64,000 nucleotides of DNA from Oceanobacillus neutriphilus (GCF_014645515.1 NZ_BMLW01000014.1:98722-162721); one strand, 5' to 3'; counted from the first letter of the stretch, positions 52,163 to 61,841 are shown. Program-made: numbers and translations. Notes: a model not told the origin generated them from the sequence alone.

Positions 52163-53173
52163 TTAAGAAGATGTCTCTTTATGCCGGTTTTTAAATAACG
52201 ACTGGACCTTAGCTAAACGTCCTTCAATTAATGGCTGTGATACTGTTAAAATAGGTTTGCTGGAGAGCACTATCACAATCAATGCTGCTAAACCCGCAAT
52301 ACCGACAACATCAAACCAGTGATTTACAGTTAATAAATCAAACTCGCGAAGGAACTGAATAATAAAACCGTGTAATAAATAAACATACAATGTTCTTGTT
52401 CCAAGTCTGGTTACCCAGCCCAGGTTTCTTTTCGGAACCCATGCCAATACACTGATTGTCATCACTGCCGCAATTGTATAAACAAGTAACCGGAGTATAC
52501 CGCCAAAGCTGTCTGCGCCTAAACTGCTGTAAGATTGTGATGCCAGCAGCCAGCCTGTGTCTATCGCTGGAAGTGTATAGATTAATCCAAACAGGACTGC
52601 CATTATGGCAACAGATGCTATCTTCACCTGCCGTTTTTTCACCACCATCATTTGATCTACTGTCAGCCAATAGCCAATTAAAAAAAATGGGAAAAACACA
52701 AATGTTCTTGATAAACTGAATGAATGGCCAATTTCTCCAAAATAACCGACAAGCACTCCTATGAATACAGATAAAGCAATACTCCATCCTGCCGGAATCT
52801 TTTTGAACAGCACAAGCAGGATATGCCAGCTGAATAAGCTGAACAGAAACCACAGCGACCACTGAGGATAGAAAACTCCTGTCTGCCAATCTGCTTTTCC
52901 GATTAAGAAATAATAAATTGTATATAACGTCTGAAAGATTAAATATGGAATAATTAGCTTCTTCATTAAATTCCATATATATTTTTTGTTCCCTGATCCT
53001 TTTGCAAAGAACCCTGCCAATAAAATAAAGGCCGGCATATGAAAAGTATATATCCATATATAAATTGCTTCCGTTGACTTCGAATCCCCAACAAAGGGTT
53101 GAATCATATGACCAAAAACCACAAGGAAAATTAAAATCACTTTCGCATTATCAAAAAATGCATTTCGCTCCAT
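52163..53173 (-). CDS. Membrane acyltransferase family 3 protein
   Basis: A 336-residue protein with ten membrane helices. The family start is RNAFFDNAKVILIFLVVFGHMI, with the conserved histidine, followed by YTFHMPAFILLAGFF and PYLIFQTLY. These integral enzymes transfer acetyl or other acyl groups to sugars on extracellular polymers; this one resembles the fucose 4-O-acetylase-like branch. Partner genes for a polysaccharide are not nearby, so the substrate is unknown. Confidence 0.85.
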   Translation of the reverse strand: MERNAFFDNAKVILIFLVVFGHMIQPFVGDSKSTEAIYIWIYTFHMPAFILLAGFFAKGSGNKKYIWNLMKKLIIPYLIFQTLYTIYYFLIGKADWQTGVFYPQWSLWFLFSLFSWHILLVLFKKIPAGWSIALSVFIGVLVGYFGEIGHSFSLSRTFVFFPFFLIGYWLTVDQMMVVKKRQVKIASVAIMAVLFGLIYTLPAIDTGWLLASQSYSSLGADSFGGILRLLVYTIAAVMTISVLAWVPKRNLGWVTRLGTRTLYVYLLHGFIIQFLREFDLLTVNHWFDVVGIAGLAALIVIVLSSKPILTVSQPLIEGRLAKVQSLFKNRHKETSS

Positions 53174-53340
53174 AACTCATCCCTCTATTTCGTACACATT
53201 TAAAGTTGCATACTCTACTTTACCCACTTGTACTAAAAAAATCTCCTAAAAAACAGAAATTTTATCGTTTTGTAATCAATTTGTTAGTGTCTCGAAAAAA
53301 TGTAATACAAATTAATCGGCTTGTTAAATATCTATATTTA

Positions 53341-53355
53341 GGCAAAACTTTTGCC
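53341..53355. promoter_or_regulatory. 15-bp palindrome
   Basis: GGCAAAA-C-TTTTGCC, a perfect inverted repeat between the osmC-like terminator and the acyltransferase gene, about 170 bp before the latter. It could be an operator; no known consensus is matched. Confidence 0.3.
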
Positions 53356-53363
53356 AATCAAAA

Positions 53364-53413
53364 AAGCCATATGAAGCCAATTCAATCTTTGGATCTCCTT
53401 GTTCATATGACTT
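53364..53413 (-). terminator. Terminator of the OsmC-family gene
   Basis: On the minus strand AAGTCATATGAA pairs with TTCATATGGCTT across a 26-nt loop and is followed by TTTT. It lies 9 bp past the stop. Confidence 0.65.
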
Positions 53414-53421
53414 CGTTCCCT

Positions 53422-53871
53422 TTATTCTGGTATTCGGATAACTGGCTCCAACCCTAATTCAACATTCCCTTTAATAGCTTTCGAAATCATACATGTTTTT
53501 TCCGCTTTCTCAACAAGTTTTTCAGTTAAGCGAATTTCTTTATCTGTTGCCCCCTGCTTCAATGTCACATCAGGCCGGTGGATGATTTTTTCGTATGTGA
53601 AAATGCCATCTGTTACATCCACGATTCCTTCTGAGGTCATGCTCATCCCGGCAATTGGAAGCTCTGCCCGCTCAAACATGGCTCCCAGAGAAATAATATA
53701 GCATGTTGCAGCTGCTCCAAGCAGCATTTCATCCGGATTTGTACCAATTCCAGGTCCGTCCATTTCTGGAGGAATTGATATTTTGGTTTGTAAATTCCCT
53801 GCGCTTATATAGCCCTCACTATTCCGTCCCCCGGGCCATTCTGCTTTCAAATGAAAATGGTGCAATGTCAT
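53422..53871 (-). CDS. OsmC/Ohr family peroxide-detoxifying protein
   Basis: A 149-residue OsmC-fold protein with the two redox cysteines in GAAATCYIISL and AEKTCMISKAIKGNV, of the kind usually named for staphylococcal SACOL1771. It likely reduces organic hydroperoxides or handles reactive sulfur species. Start at the ATG at 53871 (MTLHHFHLK), GAGGAG 8 nt upstream; a GTG three codons earlier is too close to that site. Confidence 0.88.
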   Translation of the reverse strand: MTLHHFHLKAEWPGGRNSEGYISAGNLQTKISIPPEMDGPGIGTNPDEMLLGAAATCYIISLGAMFERAELPIAGMSMTSEGIVDVTDGIFTYEKIIHRPDVTLKQGATDKEIRLTEKLVEKAEKTCMISKAIKGNVELGLEPVIRIPE

Positions 53872-53964
53872 GGCAATCACTCCTCACTTTGTCCCTCTTT
53901 TCCACTATTATGCCGCATATAAAAGCTTTTTACAAAAAATACAATTTTCAAGCTTTCAATTAGA

Positions 53965-54515
53965 AAAACCAAGAAAAATCACTTGGTCTTTAAAATACTG
54001 GTATTCTAGCCAAGGAGATGTCCGCTGCGGGAAGTCGCTTTCCGCGGGCAACGCCTCAGCCTCCTCAGAAGAAGTCCACTTCTTGCGGGGTCTTCACCTG
54101 TTGCTTTTCCCGCAGGAGTCGACTTCCCTTCGCTCCCATCTAAGAAGAAATATGTTTTATTTACTTTTTCACAAAGAAATAAAGCTAATTTTAGCAACGG
54201 TTTTCGATGGGGCGAGTAATCGCAAAAGCTCTTCGGTGGGACGAGTAACCGCAGTCCCAGTCCCAGAAGAAATACACGGAGACTCCTGTGGGAATGCGCA
54301 AAACGAAAGGAAGTTCGGTTAAGTTCGCGACGTCCTGTCGCAACACCGAACTGACATACGTCCTGTATGCCTCCGCAGGAAAAAAGTGCTCTTCTTTTTT
54401 TCGAGGAGGCTGAGCTCAAGCCCACGGAAAGCGTAGTGTATTTCTAGGGTTGCGATTACTCACCCCATGAAACCCGTTGCAGCGGCTGACTTCAGCATTT
54501 TTATATACTTTCTTA
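53965..54515 (+). repeat. Dispersed non-coding repeat, copy B (partner at 11965-12415)
   Basis: The longer of two copies, with identical ends and order of blocks. It contains further short palindromes (GAAGAAGTCCACTTCTT near 54075), an extra 100-bp block absent from copy A, and the tandem GTCCT hairpins at 54327-54369. It fills most of the 778-bp gap between the OsmC-family gene and terC. GC content is clearly above the surroundings. Confidence 0.85.
54327..54369. repeat. Tandem hairpins with GTCCT loops (copy in the 54 kb repeat)
   Basis: GCGAC-GTCCT-GTCGC (54327-54341), 13 nt, CATAC-GTCCT-GTATG (54355-54369). Compared with 17858-17898 the stems differ by paired changes (C-G to T-A type), while the loops and spacing are the same. 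Confidence 0.82.
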
Positions 54516-54522
54516 TCTTTTA

Positions 54523-54562
54523 AAAAACCGTGCTGACCATTTTACAAGTCAACACGGCTTTC
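54523..54562 (-). terminator. terC terminator
   Basis: On the minus strand AAAGCCGTGTTGAC pairs with GTCAGCACGGTTTT (one mismatch) and runs into T6, about 90 bp past the terC stop. Confidence 0.8.
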
Positions 54563-54649
54563 GTAATTCCTTCTTTTAGCTACAGAAGGAATACATGAAT
54601 TTGATTCAGGTAAACGGTCAGTACATTCCCTGATTAGTACAGTCAGGTT

Positions 54650-55462
54650 TTAGTTTGACCTTGATTGTTCTTTATCTCTTTTCAATTTCGGACTGGATGC
54701 AAACCAACCGGCAACCGCAATTCCTACAAGAACGATATAGAAGGAAGCTTTCCATATTGTTGAGTGCGGGAAGTGCTCTGGAAGGACTGCTAAATCCGGA
54801 TTTGCTAATACGATAACAGCCAGTTTCACTCCGACCCATCCTACAATTAGAAAGGCGGCTATTTCCAATGTTGGCCGTTTATGCAGGAGTCCTACAAATA
54901 TATTGGCAGCGAATCGCATAATAATTAAACCAATCATACCACCGGCAAATACTACAGCAAATTGACCTGTATCCAAACTTCCAATATGGCCTAACGTTGT
55001 TGGCGGTAATGCTACTGCCAAGGCAACAGCTGCTAAAATAGAATCTACAGCAAAGGCTAAATCTGCGAACTCCACTTTCACCACAGTCATCCAGAATTCC
55101 TTCCTGGATACCTGCCCTGTCTCTGCAGAATCCGCTTCATCCTTCTCTGGCGATTCTGATTTGTCCGGTTCCTTCTTCTTAAATCTGTCGTATAAGTTCT
55201 TTCCTGATATAAATAACAGATATGCGGCTCCTAACGCCTGTACGAACCAGAAATCAACCAGAAATGAAATAACAAATAAGGATGCAAAACGCATGACAAA
55301 TGCTCCTGCCAATCCATAAAATAATGCTTTCTTTCTCTGTTCTTCCGGCAAATGTCTTACCATGATTGCTAATACAAGTGCATTATCTGCTGCTAATAAG
55401 CCTTCTAATGCCACTAACACCAGCAAGACCCATAAATACTCGAGCAGTAATTCTGTTCCCAT
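54650..55462 (-). CDS. TerC family membrane protein, probable manganese exporter
   Basis: A 270-residue protein with seven to eight helices and the TerC hallmarks EGLLAADNALVLAIM (acidic residues in helix 1) and KVEFADLAFAVDSILAAVALA (second acidic pair), separated by a charged loop (DRFKKKEPDKSESPEKDEAD). It belongs to the B. subtilis YkoY/YceF group, linked to Mn export and metalation of secreted proteins. A yybP-ykoY riboswitch lies directly in front, which strongly supports a role in Mn2+ homeostasis. Confidence 0.92.
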   Translation of the reverse strand: MGTELLLEYLWVLLVLVALEGLLAADNALVLAIMVRHLPEEQRKKALFYGLAGAFVMRFASLFVISFLVDFWFVQALGAAYLLFISGKNLYDRFKKKEPDKSESPEKDEADSAETGQVSRKEFWMTVVKVEFADLAFAVDSILAAVALAVALPPTTLGHIGSLDTGQFAVVFAGGMIGLIIMRFAANIFVGLLHKRPTLEIAAFLIVGWVGVKLAVIVLANPDLAVLPEHFPHSTIWKASFYIVLVGIAVAGWFASSPKLKRDKEQSRSN

Positions 55463-55510
55463 GATGTATTCCCCTTCTCTACATGTATTTTGCAGAAAAG
55501 GTCATAAAAA

Positions 55511-55541
55511 GAGACCTTTACCTGCAATCGGTAAAGGTCTC
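55511..55541 (-). terminator. Riboswitch terminator before terC
   Basis: Perfect 12-bp stem GAGACCTTTACC with GGTAAAGGTCTC, then TTTTTATG on the minus strand. Its first arm overlaps the 3' end of the yybP-ykoY aptamer, as expected for a switch that turns termination off when Mn2+ is bound. Confidence 0.9.
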
Positions 55542-55630
55542 GCTAACAACTTTTCTGGTTGCCACATAAAGCCGGGGATGATTGTCCCGTAATGACGACT
55601 TTACGTGTACAGCTACTCCCCTTTAGGAAT
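55533..55630 (-). promoter_or_regulatory. yybP-ykoY manganese riboswitch
   Basis: On the minus strand: AAAGGGGAGTAGC, ACGTAAAGTCGTCATT, CCCCGGCTTT, GGCAACCAGAAAA and TTAGCGAGACCTTTACC. These are the conserved segments of the Mn2+-sensing yybP-ykoY aptamer in their proper order. It is followed by a terminator and the terC start. Confidence 0.95.
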
Positions 55631-55919
55631 AAATGTTCACTAAAAATTTATGATGACGTTTGATGACTGCCGCAAATTTTTGCATGTCCCTTTTCGCCAT
55701 TTATTAAGTATACTTTATTAAAACCTTTTTTATGATCTTTGTCAATATCTTTTACAATTACTTCATACTATATTGCCTGAAAATATACATAACAAATACG
55801 TGCTCCCAGTCAGTCCTTGCACATATCCTCTGAAATCTCCCGCAGATGTTTATGGCTTTCTCAATTCGGTTAATGTAAAATATAGCATAACAAACAAAGA
55901 AAGAAAGTAGTGTGATTCA

Positions 55920-57014
55920 ATGACGCAGAAACGCTGGTTTCAATTTTTCATCTTTTTTATCTGTCTATTTACATTAATTTTTTTGGTCTCTATAACACAT
56001 TTTATCTTTACACCTGTCTTGCAGTTAGTTGGCGCTGTAGCTCTCCCAATTATCGGTGCAGGTATCCTTTATTATTTAACCAGACCGCTGATGAATCTGC
56101 TCGTCAAATATAAAGTACCGCGAATCTTAGCCATTATTGTTGTATTCCTGGTTATCATAGGTGCAATTACACTGTTTATCGTATTTATCTGGCCGATCGC
56201 CCGTGATCAGTTTGACCGTTTAATGGACAGTATTCCCGGAATGGTTCAGACGGTGGAAGGATGGATTAATTATTGGCAGGATAATATTGCTTTAGTTCCT
56301 GACCAGGTAATTGATGCTATTAATAATTTCGCCAATGATATCCCCGGGCATATTGAGAATGTATTGAATAATGTTTTCGGTTTTCTGGGAAGCTTTATTG
56401 GCCAGCTGGTGAGCATTATTGCCGGAATTGTCCTGGTTCCGTTTTTCCTCTTCTTTATGTTAAAAGATGGAGAAAAGCTTGTTCCGTTCATTCTGCAATT
56501 TTTCAGCAAAAAGAAAGCAGATAACCTGCATGATTTACTAAGTAAAATTGATAAAGTATTATCTGCCTTTATCCAGGGACAGCTATTAGTCAGTTTTGCA
56601 GTAGGTGTTTTATTGCTGATTGGTTACTTGATTATCGGTTTAGAGTATGCTGTTGTACTCGCATTATTCGGTATGATGATGAACGTTATCCCGTTCCTGG
56701 GACCTTATATTGCTGTTATCCCTGCCTTGTTAGTCGGCGGGTTCCAGGATCCGTATAATTTATTTTGGGTAGCTATTATTATGCTTGTAGCTCAACAGCT
56801 TGAAAGTACGTTTATTACTCCAAATGTGATGGGTCAGACACTCAGTCTGCATCCGTTAACTGTTATTACGGTGATTCTGGCTGCCGGAAGCATTGCCGGA
56901 TTTTTAGGGATATTGTTCGCGATTCCTGTATACGCAGTAATCCGTACCATTACAATTCACTTTTATCAAACCTTTGTGAAATCAAGAAAAAATAAGGATG
57001 ATGCATTAATTTAG
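55920..57014 (+). CDS. AI-2E family transporter-like membrane protein
   Basis: A 364-residue protein of the AI-2E/PerM family with about seven to eight helices: ALPIIGAGILYYLTRPLMNLL, IAGIVLVPFFLFFMLKDGEKLVP, FIQGQLLVSFAVGVLLLIGYLIIGLEYAVVLALFGMMMNVIPFLGPYIAVIPA and PNVMGQTLSLHPLTVI. Members include exporters of signal molecules and Na+(Li+)/H+ antiporters, so a role in salt stress is as likely as autoinducer export. It is followed 11 bp later by a small coiled-coil protein gene. Confidence 0.88.
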   Translation: MTQKRWFQFFIFFICLFTLIFLVSITHFIFTPVLQLVGAVALPIIGAGILYYLTRPLMNLLVKYKVPRILAIIVVFLVIIGAITLFIVFIWPIARDQFDRLMDSIPGMVQTVEGWINYWQDNIALVPDQVIDAINNFANDIPGHIENVLNNVFGFLGSFIGQLVSIIAGIVLVPFFLFFMLKDGEKLVPFILQFFSKKKADNLHDLLSKIDKVLSAFIQGQLLVSFAVGVLLLIGYLIIGLEYAVVLALFGMMMNVIPFLGPYIAVIPALLVGGFQDPYNLFWVAIIMLVAQQLESTFITPNVMGQTLSLHPLTVITVILAAGSIAGFLGILFAIPVYAVIRTITIHFYQTFVKSRKNKDDALI

Positions 57015-57025
57015 GAGGGGTTTTC

Positions 57026-57208
57026 TTGACAAAAAAAGCAGAACTGGAGCAGCAATTAGATGAATTAAAATCTGATTATGCCCGTATTCAAGGGGATTTA
57101 GATAAGCTCGAGTTTGTTAAAGGGCGTGTCTCCTCAGCTGAAGAACAATTAGTCCGTTTAGAAGGAGAAATTGCTGCGGTAAGAAAAGAACTGGAGCAAT
57201 TTAACTGA
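57026..57208 (+). CDS. Small coiled-coil protein, SE1832 family
   Basis: A 60-residue protein, almost one continuous coiled coil (KKAELEQQLDELKSDYARIQ, then DKLEFVKGRVSSAEEQLVRL). It starts at a TTG (57026) with TAGGAGGGG 8 nt upstream, so the unusual start is well supported. Small proteins of this family are widespread in Bacilli with no known function. It shares a transcript with the AI-2E family gene and ends at a strong terminator. Confidence 0.82.
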   Translation: MTKKAELEQQLDELKSDYARIQGDLDKLEFVKGRVSSAEEQLVRLEGEIAAVRKELEQFN

Positions 57209-57214
57209 TAAAGT

Positions 57215-57256
57215 AAAGAAGCTGACTCATTTCTTGACGAGTCAGCTTCTTTTATT
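57215..57256. terminator. Bidirectional terminator
   Basis: AAAGAAGCTGACTC and GAGTCAGCTTCTTT form a 14-bp perfect stem with a 10-nt loop, between the converging small coiled-coil gene and the antiporter gene. Confidence 0.9.
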
Positions 57257-57259
57257 ATC

Positions 57260-59086
57260 TTAGCTTTGACCAGAATGCTTCTCTGCTTCTTTTCCTTTGG
57301 TTAAGCTGACAATCTTATCTCCGGATGCTGGTATGGTACGCATTTCTTCAGAGAAAAACTTCAGCTGTCCGGAAGGTTTAATTAAGAACAAATAGACTGT
57401 CTCCGGGTCCTTGGTCTGTTTGTAATTTTCAAACGTGAATTTATCGGTAAGTGTTGTCTGCCGCACAGTAAAACCATTCTCGGCTTTATCAATTAAGTCC
57501 TCCAGGGAGAATTTCTTATCAAATAAAATTCGGCCGCCAACCTGTGACACAATACCTGCAGAATATCCATTATCCTTAAACGTTGTATATGGACTGACCT
57601 TAAATACATTTGTTCTTCCGTATTCAGGAAGAAATGTTGTGCAGAGAAGCGAATTATACGATTTATCATGGGTTAACGTTAATAAATATTCATATGGAAT
57701 AGTATCCAGATGATGCTCCGTCTGCTCAGACAGCATACTTCCATGATAGCTTTCCAAGCCTTCTTTTCTTGCCAAGGACAGATTTTCCCATGATGAATCA
57801 ACAAGAATAGAAGGATAATTTGCCTCTTTTAATGATTTAGCTAATTGAACAGTAAATGGATTACTGCCGACAATTAATGCTCCGGGATTACCCTTATTCG
57901 ACAGATTCAGCTTTTTAGACAGCCAGCCGATCGAAAATCCATGCGCTATTACAGTGAAAATGACAAGGGCAAAGGTCAATGCTGTCAGGATAGAAGCATC
58001 CTCATAGCCGGCATCTGTTAATACACCGGCAAAATAACCGGATACTGTTAACGCTACAATTCCTCTTGGTGCGATCCAGCCAATCAGCACCTTTTCATTA
58101 AGGCTGAGCCCTGTTCCAATCGTCGACAGGAAAATTGACAATGGCCTGACTGCAAACATCATCAGCAATACATAGCCGATAATGTGCGGATTAAATATCT
58201 GTGTGATTGTTGCCACATCAAGGGATGCTGTCAGCATAACAAAAATGGTTGAAATCAAAAGCACAGAAATATTTTCCTTAAAATGACGCATATCTGATAC
58301 AGAACGAATCCCCATATTCGCTAAAGTGATTCCCATCGCTGTCACAGATAAAAGACCTGTTTCGTGCATAATAACATCTGCAATTGTAAAACAAAACAGA
58401 ACAACAACGACAACCATCGGTGATTTCAGAAATTCAGGTACATGCCCCATCTCGAACATCCAGCCAAGTCCGCGACCTAATATCCAGCCCAGGAAGATGG
58501 CAAAAAGAGATCCGGCAAAGAAAAATATAATTTGGCTTGCTTCCGGGTTAGATGCTGTCATAAAAGTTATAATTTCAAATGCAAAAACAGCAAGCAAGGC
58601 TCCAATAGGATCAACAATAATTCCTTCCCATTTCAAAATCTTCGCAGGGCGCGCTTTTAATTTTGCCTGGCGTAAAAGCGGCATAATTACCGTTGGACCT
58701 GTCACTACAAATAAACCACCGATAACAAAGGCAACTGCCCAGGATAGGCCGGCGATGTAATGAGCTGTTAATGACCCTAAAACCCAGGCAATGAATGCAC
58801 CCACTGTGGATATCCGAAAAATAGGTCTTCCTACTCCACGTAACTCTTGAAAGCTTAAATTTAAGCTTCCTTCAAATAATATAATTGCTACAGCCACAGA
58901 AATCAGCGGACTATACAGGTTTCCGAAATCCTGTTCCGGGTTAATGAATCCAAAAATAGGGCCAATCATCAGTCCTGTAGCTGCCATGACAACAATAGCC
59001 GGCATACGAAAGCGCCATGCGACCCATTGGGAAGCAACGCCTAATATACAAATTAACATTAGCTCAAATAGCAAAGAAGGAACCAT
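57260..59086 (-). CDS. CPA1 family cation:proton antiporter
   Basis: A 608-residue protein with twelve to thirteen membrane helices (residues 5-390) typical of NhaP-type Na+/H+ exchangers, including VVTGPTVIMPLL and KWEGIIVDPIGALLAVFAF, which carries the essential acidic residue. The C-terminal 210 residues are cytoplasmic and start with GALIVGSNPFTVQLAKSLKE, a degenerate TrkA-N-like nucleotide fold, followed by a TrkA-C-like end. Nucleotide or ion control of transport is likely. It fits a salt- or alkali-adapted organism. Confidence 0.88.
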   Translation of the reverse strand: MVPSLLFELMLICILGVASQWVAWRFRMPAIVVMAATGLMIGPIFGFINPEQDFGNLYSPLISVAVAIILFEGSLNLSFQELRGVGRPIFRISTVGAFIAWVLGSLTAHYIAGLSWAVAFVIGGLFVVTGPTVIMPLLRQAKLKARPAKILKWEGIIVDPIGALLAVFAFEIITFMTASNPEASQIIFFFAGSLFAIFLGWILGRGLGWMFEMGHVPEFLKSPMVVVVVLFCFTIADVIMHETGLLSVTAMGITLANMGIRSVSDMRHFKENISVLLISTIFVMLTASLDVATITQIFNPHIIGYVLLMMFAVRPLSIFLSTIGTGLSLNEKVLIGWIAPRGIVALTVSGYFAGVLTDAGYEDASILTALTFALVIFTVIAHGFSIGWLSKKLNLSNKGNPGALIVGSNPFTVQLAKSLKEANYPSILVDSSWENLSLARKEGLESYHGSMLSEQTEHHLDTIPYEYLLTLTHDKSYNSLLCTTFLPEYGRTNVFKVSPYTTFKDNGYSAGIVSQVGGRILFDKKFSLEDLIDKAENGFTVRQTTLTDKFTFENYKQTKDPETVYLFLIKPSGQLKFFSEEMRTIPASGDKIVSLTKGKEAEKHSGQS

Positions 59087-59657
59087 ATATTCCCCTCCTT
59101 TTCAAAAAATATAGCGTATTTTTCACGCTGTAACATGCATAATGAATCTTTAGGGATATAGTCATTGCCCTAAGTCCTCCAATGAAAGAAGATTAAAGAA
59201 ACCTCACTGAAGGAAGTTTTATTTTATAGATGAAATAAGAAAAAGTAAATTCATATGAAGTTATATACAGAAAAATTTACATTTCTCCGAGCAATAGCTT
59301 TGTTTTGACAGTGTTTTCAACTGTTATTTACGATTTTTCAATACTTTACTTTCCAATTAAAACGTTCTAGGATAGAAGGTAGAAAATAATTAAATGAAAT
59401 ATTTATTCCTCACTTTTTTATATGTAGCTATCTAAGAAGAGTTAAATAATAACCGCTGCATTGTCTAATTATAAATCACGTATTTTCAGTTTATAAAATG
59501 AAGCATGTATTTAATCATTTACATTCTATAGGGGAGTTAATGGTTCAGCTTACATAACCCTGATATGAAATTTCCGCTATTCTTCTGCGTATTACATTTT
59601 TTGATGGGGTGAAAGTAATCTCAGCCCCAAACCAACCTCTAAAAGGGAGATTTATCT
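59087..59657. other. Long intergenic gap between the antiporter and recQ
   Basis: A 571-bp AT-rich gap between divergent genes. AAAAGGGAGA precedes recQ. I see no structured RNA, repeat copy or small gene with a ribosome-binding site; a short GC-richer piece near 59600 (GATGGGGTGAAAGTAATC) weakly recalls the 54 kb repeat. Confidence 0.45.
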
Positions 59658-61811
59658 ATGGAAAAGCATCTAAATATTTTACAGAATTACTTTGGCTATA
59701 CCAGTTTCCGTCCTGGACAGGCTGAGGTTATTAACAATATCGATCAAGGTAAAAACACCCTTGCAGTAATGCCGACCGGCGGCGGGAAATCACTCTGTTA
59801 TCAAGTACCCGGACTCGCTATGAACGGAACAGCAATTATTATTTCACCGCTTATTTCACTGATGAAGGACCAGGTAGACGGTTTACATGCACTAGGCGTG
59901 GCAGCTACTTATATTAACAGCTCTATTTCTTCCGCTGAACAGCGTCAGCGTTTAATCGCGATGCAGCAAAATCGTTACCAATTTGTTTACGTTGCTCCCG
60001 AGCGGTTTGAATCTGGTTCTTTCATTCATGCACTGCAGCAGACCAATCTTTCATTAATTGCTTTTGATGAGGCACATTGTATTTCCCAATGGGGGCATGA
60101 TTTTCGTCCGAGCTACCGCTCCATCGTTCCTATTCTTCAACAGATTGGCGGCAATCCAATTATTATGGGACTCACTGCAACAGCTACACCTGAAGTTATT
60201 GAAGATATTCAGAGTCTTTTACATATAGCCCCTGCGAATACAGTGCACACTGGTTTTGAGAGAAAGAATCTCTCCTTTTTTATCGAAAAAGGAGTAAATA
60301 AAATAGACTACATTCTTTCCTACCTGAAAAAGCATCAGGGAGAAGTAGGAATTATCTATGCAGCTACGAGAAAACAGGTCGAATATGTCTATGATGTCCT
60401 AAACGAGAAAGGCTATGCCGTTTCCAAATATCACGGCGGGTTATCCGAACAGGAAAGACAGGCTGCACAAACAGCTTTTATTTTTGATCAAACCGAATTA
60501 ATGGTTGCTACTACGGCATTTGGAATGGGAATTGATAAGTCGAATGTTCGTTTTATTATCCATTATGCTATCCCGATGAACATGGAATCCTACTATCAGG
60601 AAGCTGGAAGAGCCGGGCGGGACGGTGAACCGAGTAATTGTGTTTTATTATTCTCCCCTCAGGATATTCATACGCAAAAGTTCTTAATTGAAAAATCAGA
60701 GATGGACGAAGAAGGCATGCAGCGTGAATATCAAAAATTGAATAAGATGGTCAATTATTGCCGTACACAAAGCTGCTTAAACAGCTATATTCTTAACTAC
60801 TTCCAGATGGGCTCTGCTGCTGGATCCTGCGGGCGCTGCAGCAATTGCCTGCAGCAAGGGGAATTAGAGGATATTACGGAAGAGGCACAAATGATTTTAT
60901 CCTGTGTCAAACGCATGCGCGAACGGTTTGGCGTTGGTTTGACAGCCAAAGTCTTAAAAGGCTCGAAGGATAAGAAACTGATTCAATTCGGTTTAACAAA
61001 ATTATCTACTTATGGAATCCTATCGAAATATACAGAGAAGGAAATTACAGAAAGAATTCACTTCTTACTTGCTGAAGAATGCTTAGCAGCAGAGGAAGGA
61101 CAGTTTCCTATCTTAAAATTAAATCAAAAATCAATGGATATCCTTACCGGGAAAGAAAATGTTACGATGTTTATTCAGGACGTTCCAACTGTTGAAAAGG
61201 CAGATTATAGTACAGATCTGTTTGAAGCACTGCGTCAGCTTAGAAGATCAATGTCGCAGGAGCTGGAGTTGCCTCCTTATGTTTTATTTTCAGATATGAC
61301 ATTAAAGGAAATGGCCCGGTATCTTCCTGAAGATAAGGATGAATTCTTACGGTTAAAAGGGGTCGGTCAAAAGAAATACGAGCTATATGGAGAAGCTTTT
61401 CTGAAAGCTATAGCGGATTGGAAAGAAGCAAATCCCGATTATAAAGCACCGACAGCTATTCATTATCAAAAAGCAGCCAAAGCCAAAGATGCGGATGATC
61501 GCCCTTCCTATCAAATATCGTATGAGCTTCTGCAGAAAGGAAAAACAATTCGGGAAATTGCCGCCATCCGGGATTTAAAGGAACAGACGATAGAATCTCA
61601 TGTTTTTCAAGCTTTTCAAAAGGGATATACACTTAATTGGAATTTATTTTTTAATTCCGAAGAAGAGGATACCGTTTTATCTAAGCATGAGGAAATAGAC
61701 GCAACTGGATTGAAAGAACTGAAAGAGTCTTTACCACAAGACTATACGTATCGAAAAATTAAAGCTGTACTTGTGAAGAATGATAAATTTATGGTTAAAG
61801 AAAGTTCATAA
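59658..61811 (+). CDS. recQ: ATP-dependent DNA helicase RecQ
   Basis: A 3'-5' superfamily 2 helicase for recombination and fork repair, 717 residues. Helicase core: FGYTSFRPGQ, TGGGKS (40-45), FDEAHCISQWGHDFRPSY (DEAH at 137-140), GLTATAT and YQEAGRAGRDG. Then the zinc-binding C-terminal part with C..CGRC.NC, a winged helix, an HRDC domain (about residues 520-590) and a final helix-turn-helix region (RDLKEQTIESHVFQAFQKG). It is the long RecQ form of bacilli. Confidence 0.95.
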   Translation: MEKHLNILQNYFGYTSFRPGQAEVINNIDQGKNTLAVMPTGGGKSLCYQVPGLAMNGTAIIISPLISLMKDQVDGLHALGVAATYINSSISSAEQRQRLIAMQQNRYQFVYVAPERFESGSFIHALQQTNLSLIAFDEAHCISQWGHDFRPSYRSIVPILQQIGGNPIIMGLTATATPEVIEDIQSLLHIAPANTVHTGFERKNLSFFIEKGVNKIDYILSYLKKHQGEVGIIYAATRKQVEYVYDVLNEKGYAVSKYHGGLSEQERQAAQTAFIFDQTELMVATTAFGMGIDKSNVRFIIHYAIPMNMESYYQEAGRAGRDGEPSNCVLLFSPQDIHTQKFLIEKSEMDEEGMQREYQKLNKMVNYCRTQSCLNSYILNYFQMGSAAGSCGRCSNCLQQGELEDITEEAQMILSCVKRMRERFGVGLTAKVLKGSKDKKLIQFGLTKLSTYGILSKYTEKEITERIHFLLAEECLAAEEGQFPILKLNQKSMDILTGKENVTMFIQDVPTVEKADYSTDLFEALRQLRRSMSQELELPPYVLFSDMTLKEMARYLPEDKDEFLRLKGVGQKKYELYGEAFLKAIADWKEANPDYKAPTAIHYQKAAKAKDADDRPSYQISYELLQKGKTIREIAAIRDLKEQTIESHVFQAFQKGYTLNWNLFFNSEEEDTVLSKHEEIDATGLKELKESLPQDYTYRKIKAVLVKNDKFMVKESS

Positions 61812-61841
61812 TAAACTGTATCTGCGGATGATTCATGCCTC

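Noticed and set aside
52338..53057. 239-codon frame on the same strand as the membrane acyltransferase gene
   Set aside because: It lies wholly inside the acyltransferase gene in another frame. The acyltransferase frame has the family motifs, ribosome-binding site and terminator.
54006..54425. 139-codon minus-strand frame in the 54 kb repeat
   Set aside because: Serine/arginine-rich translation of repeat DNA, broken in the partner copy at 12 kb, with no start signal.
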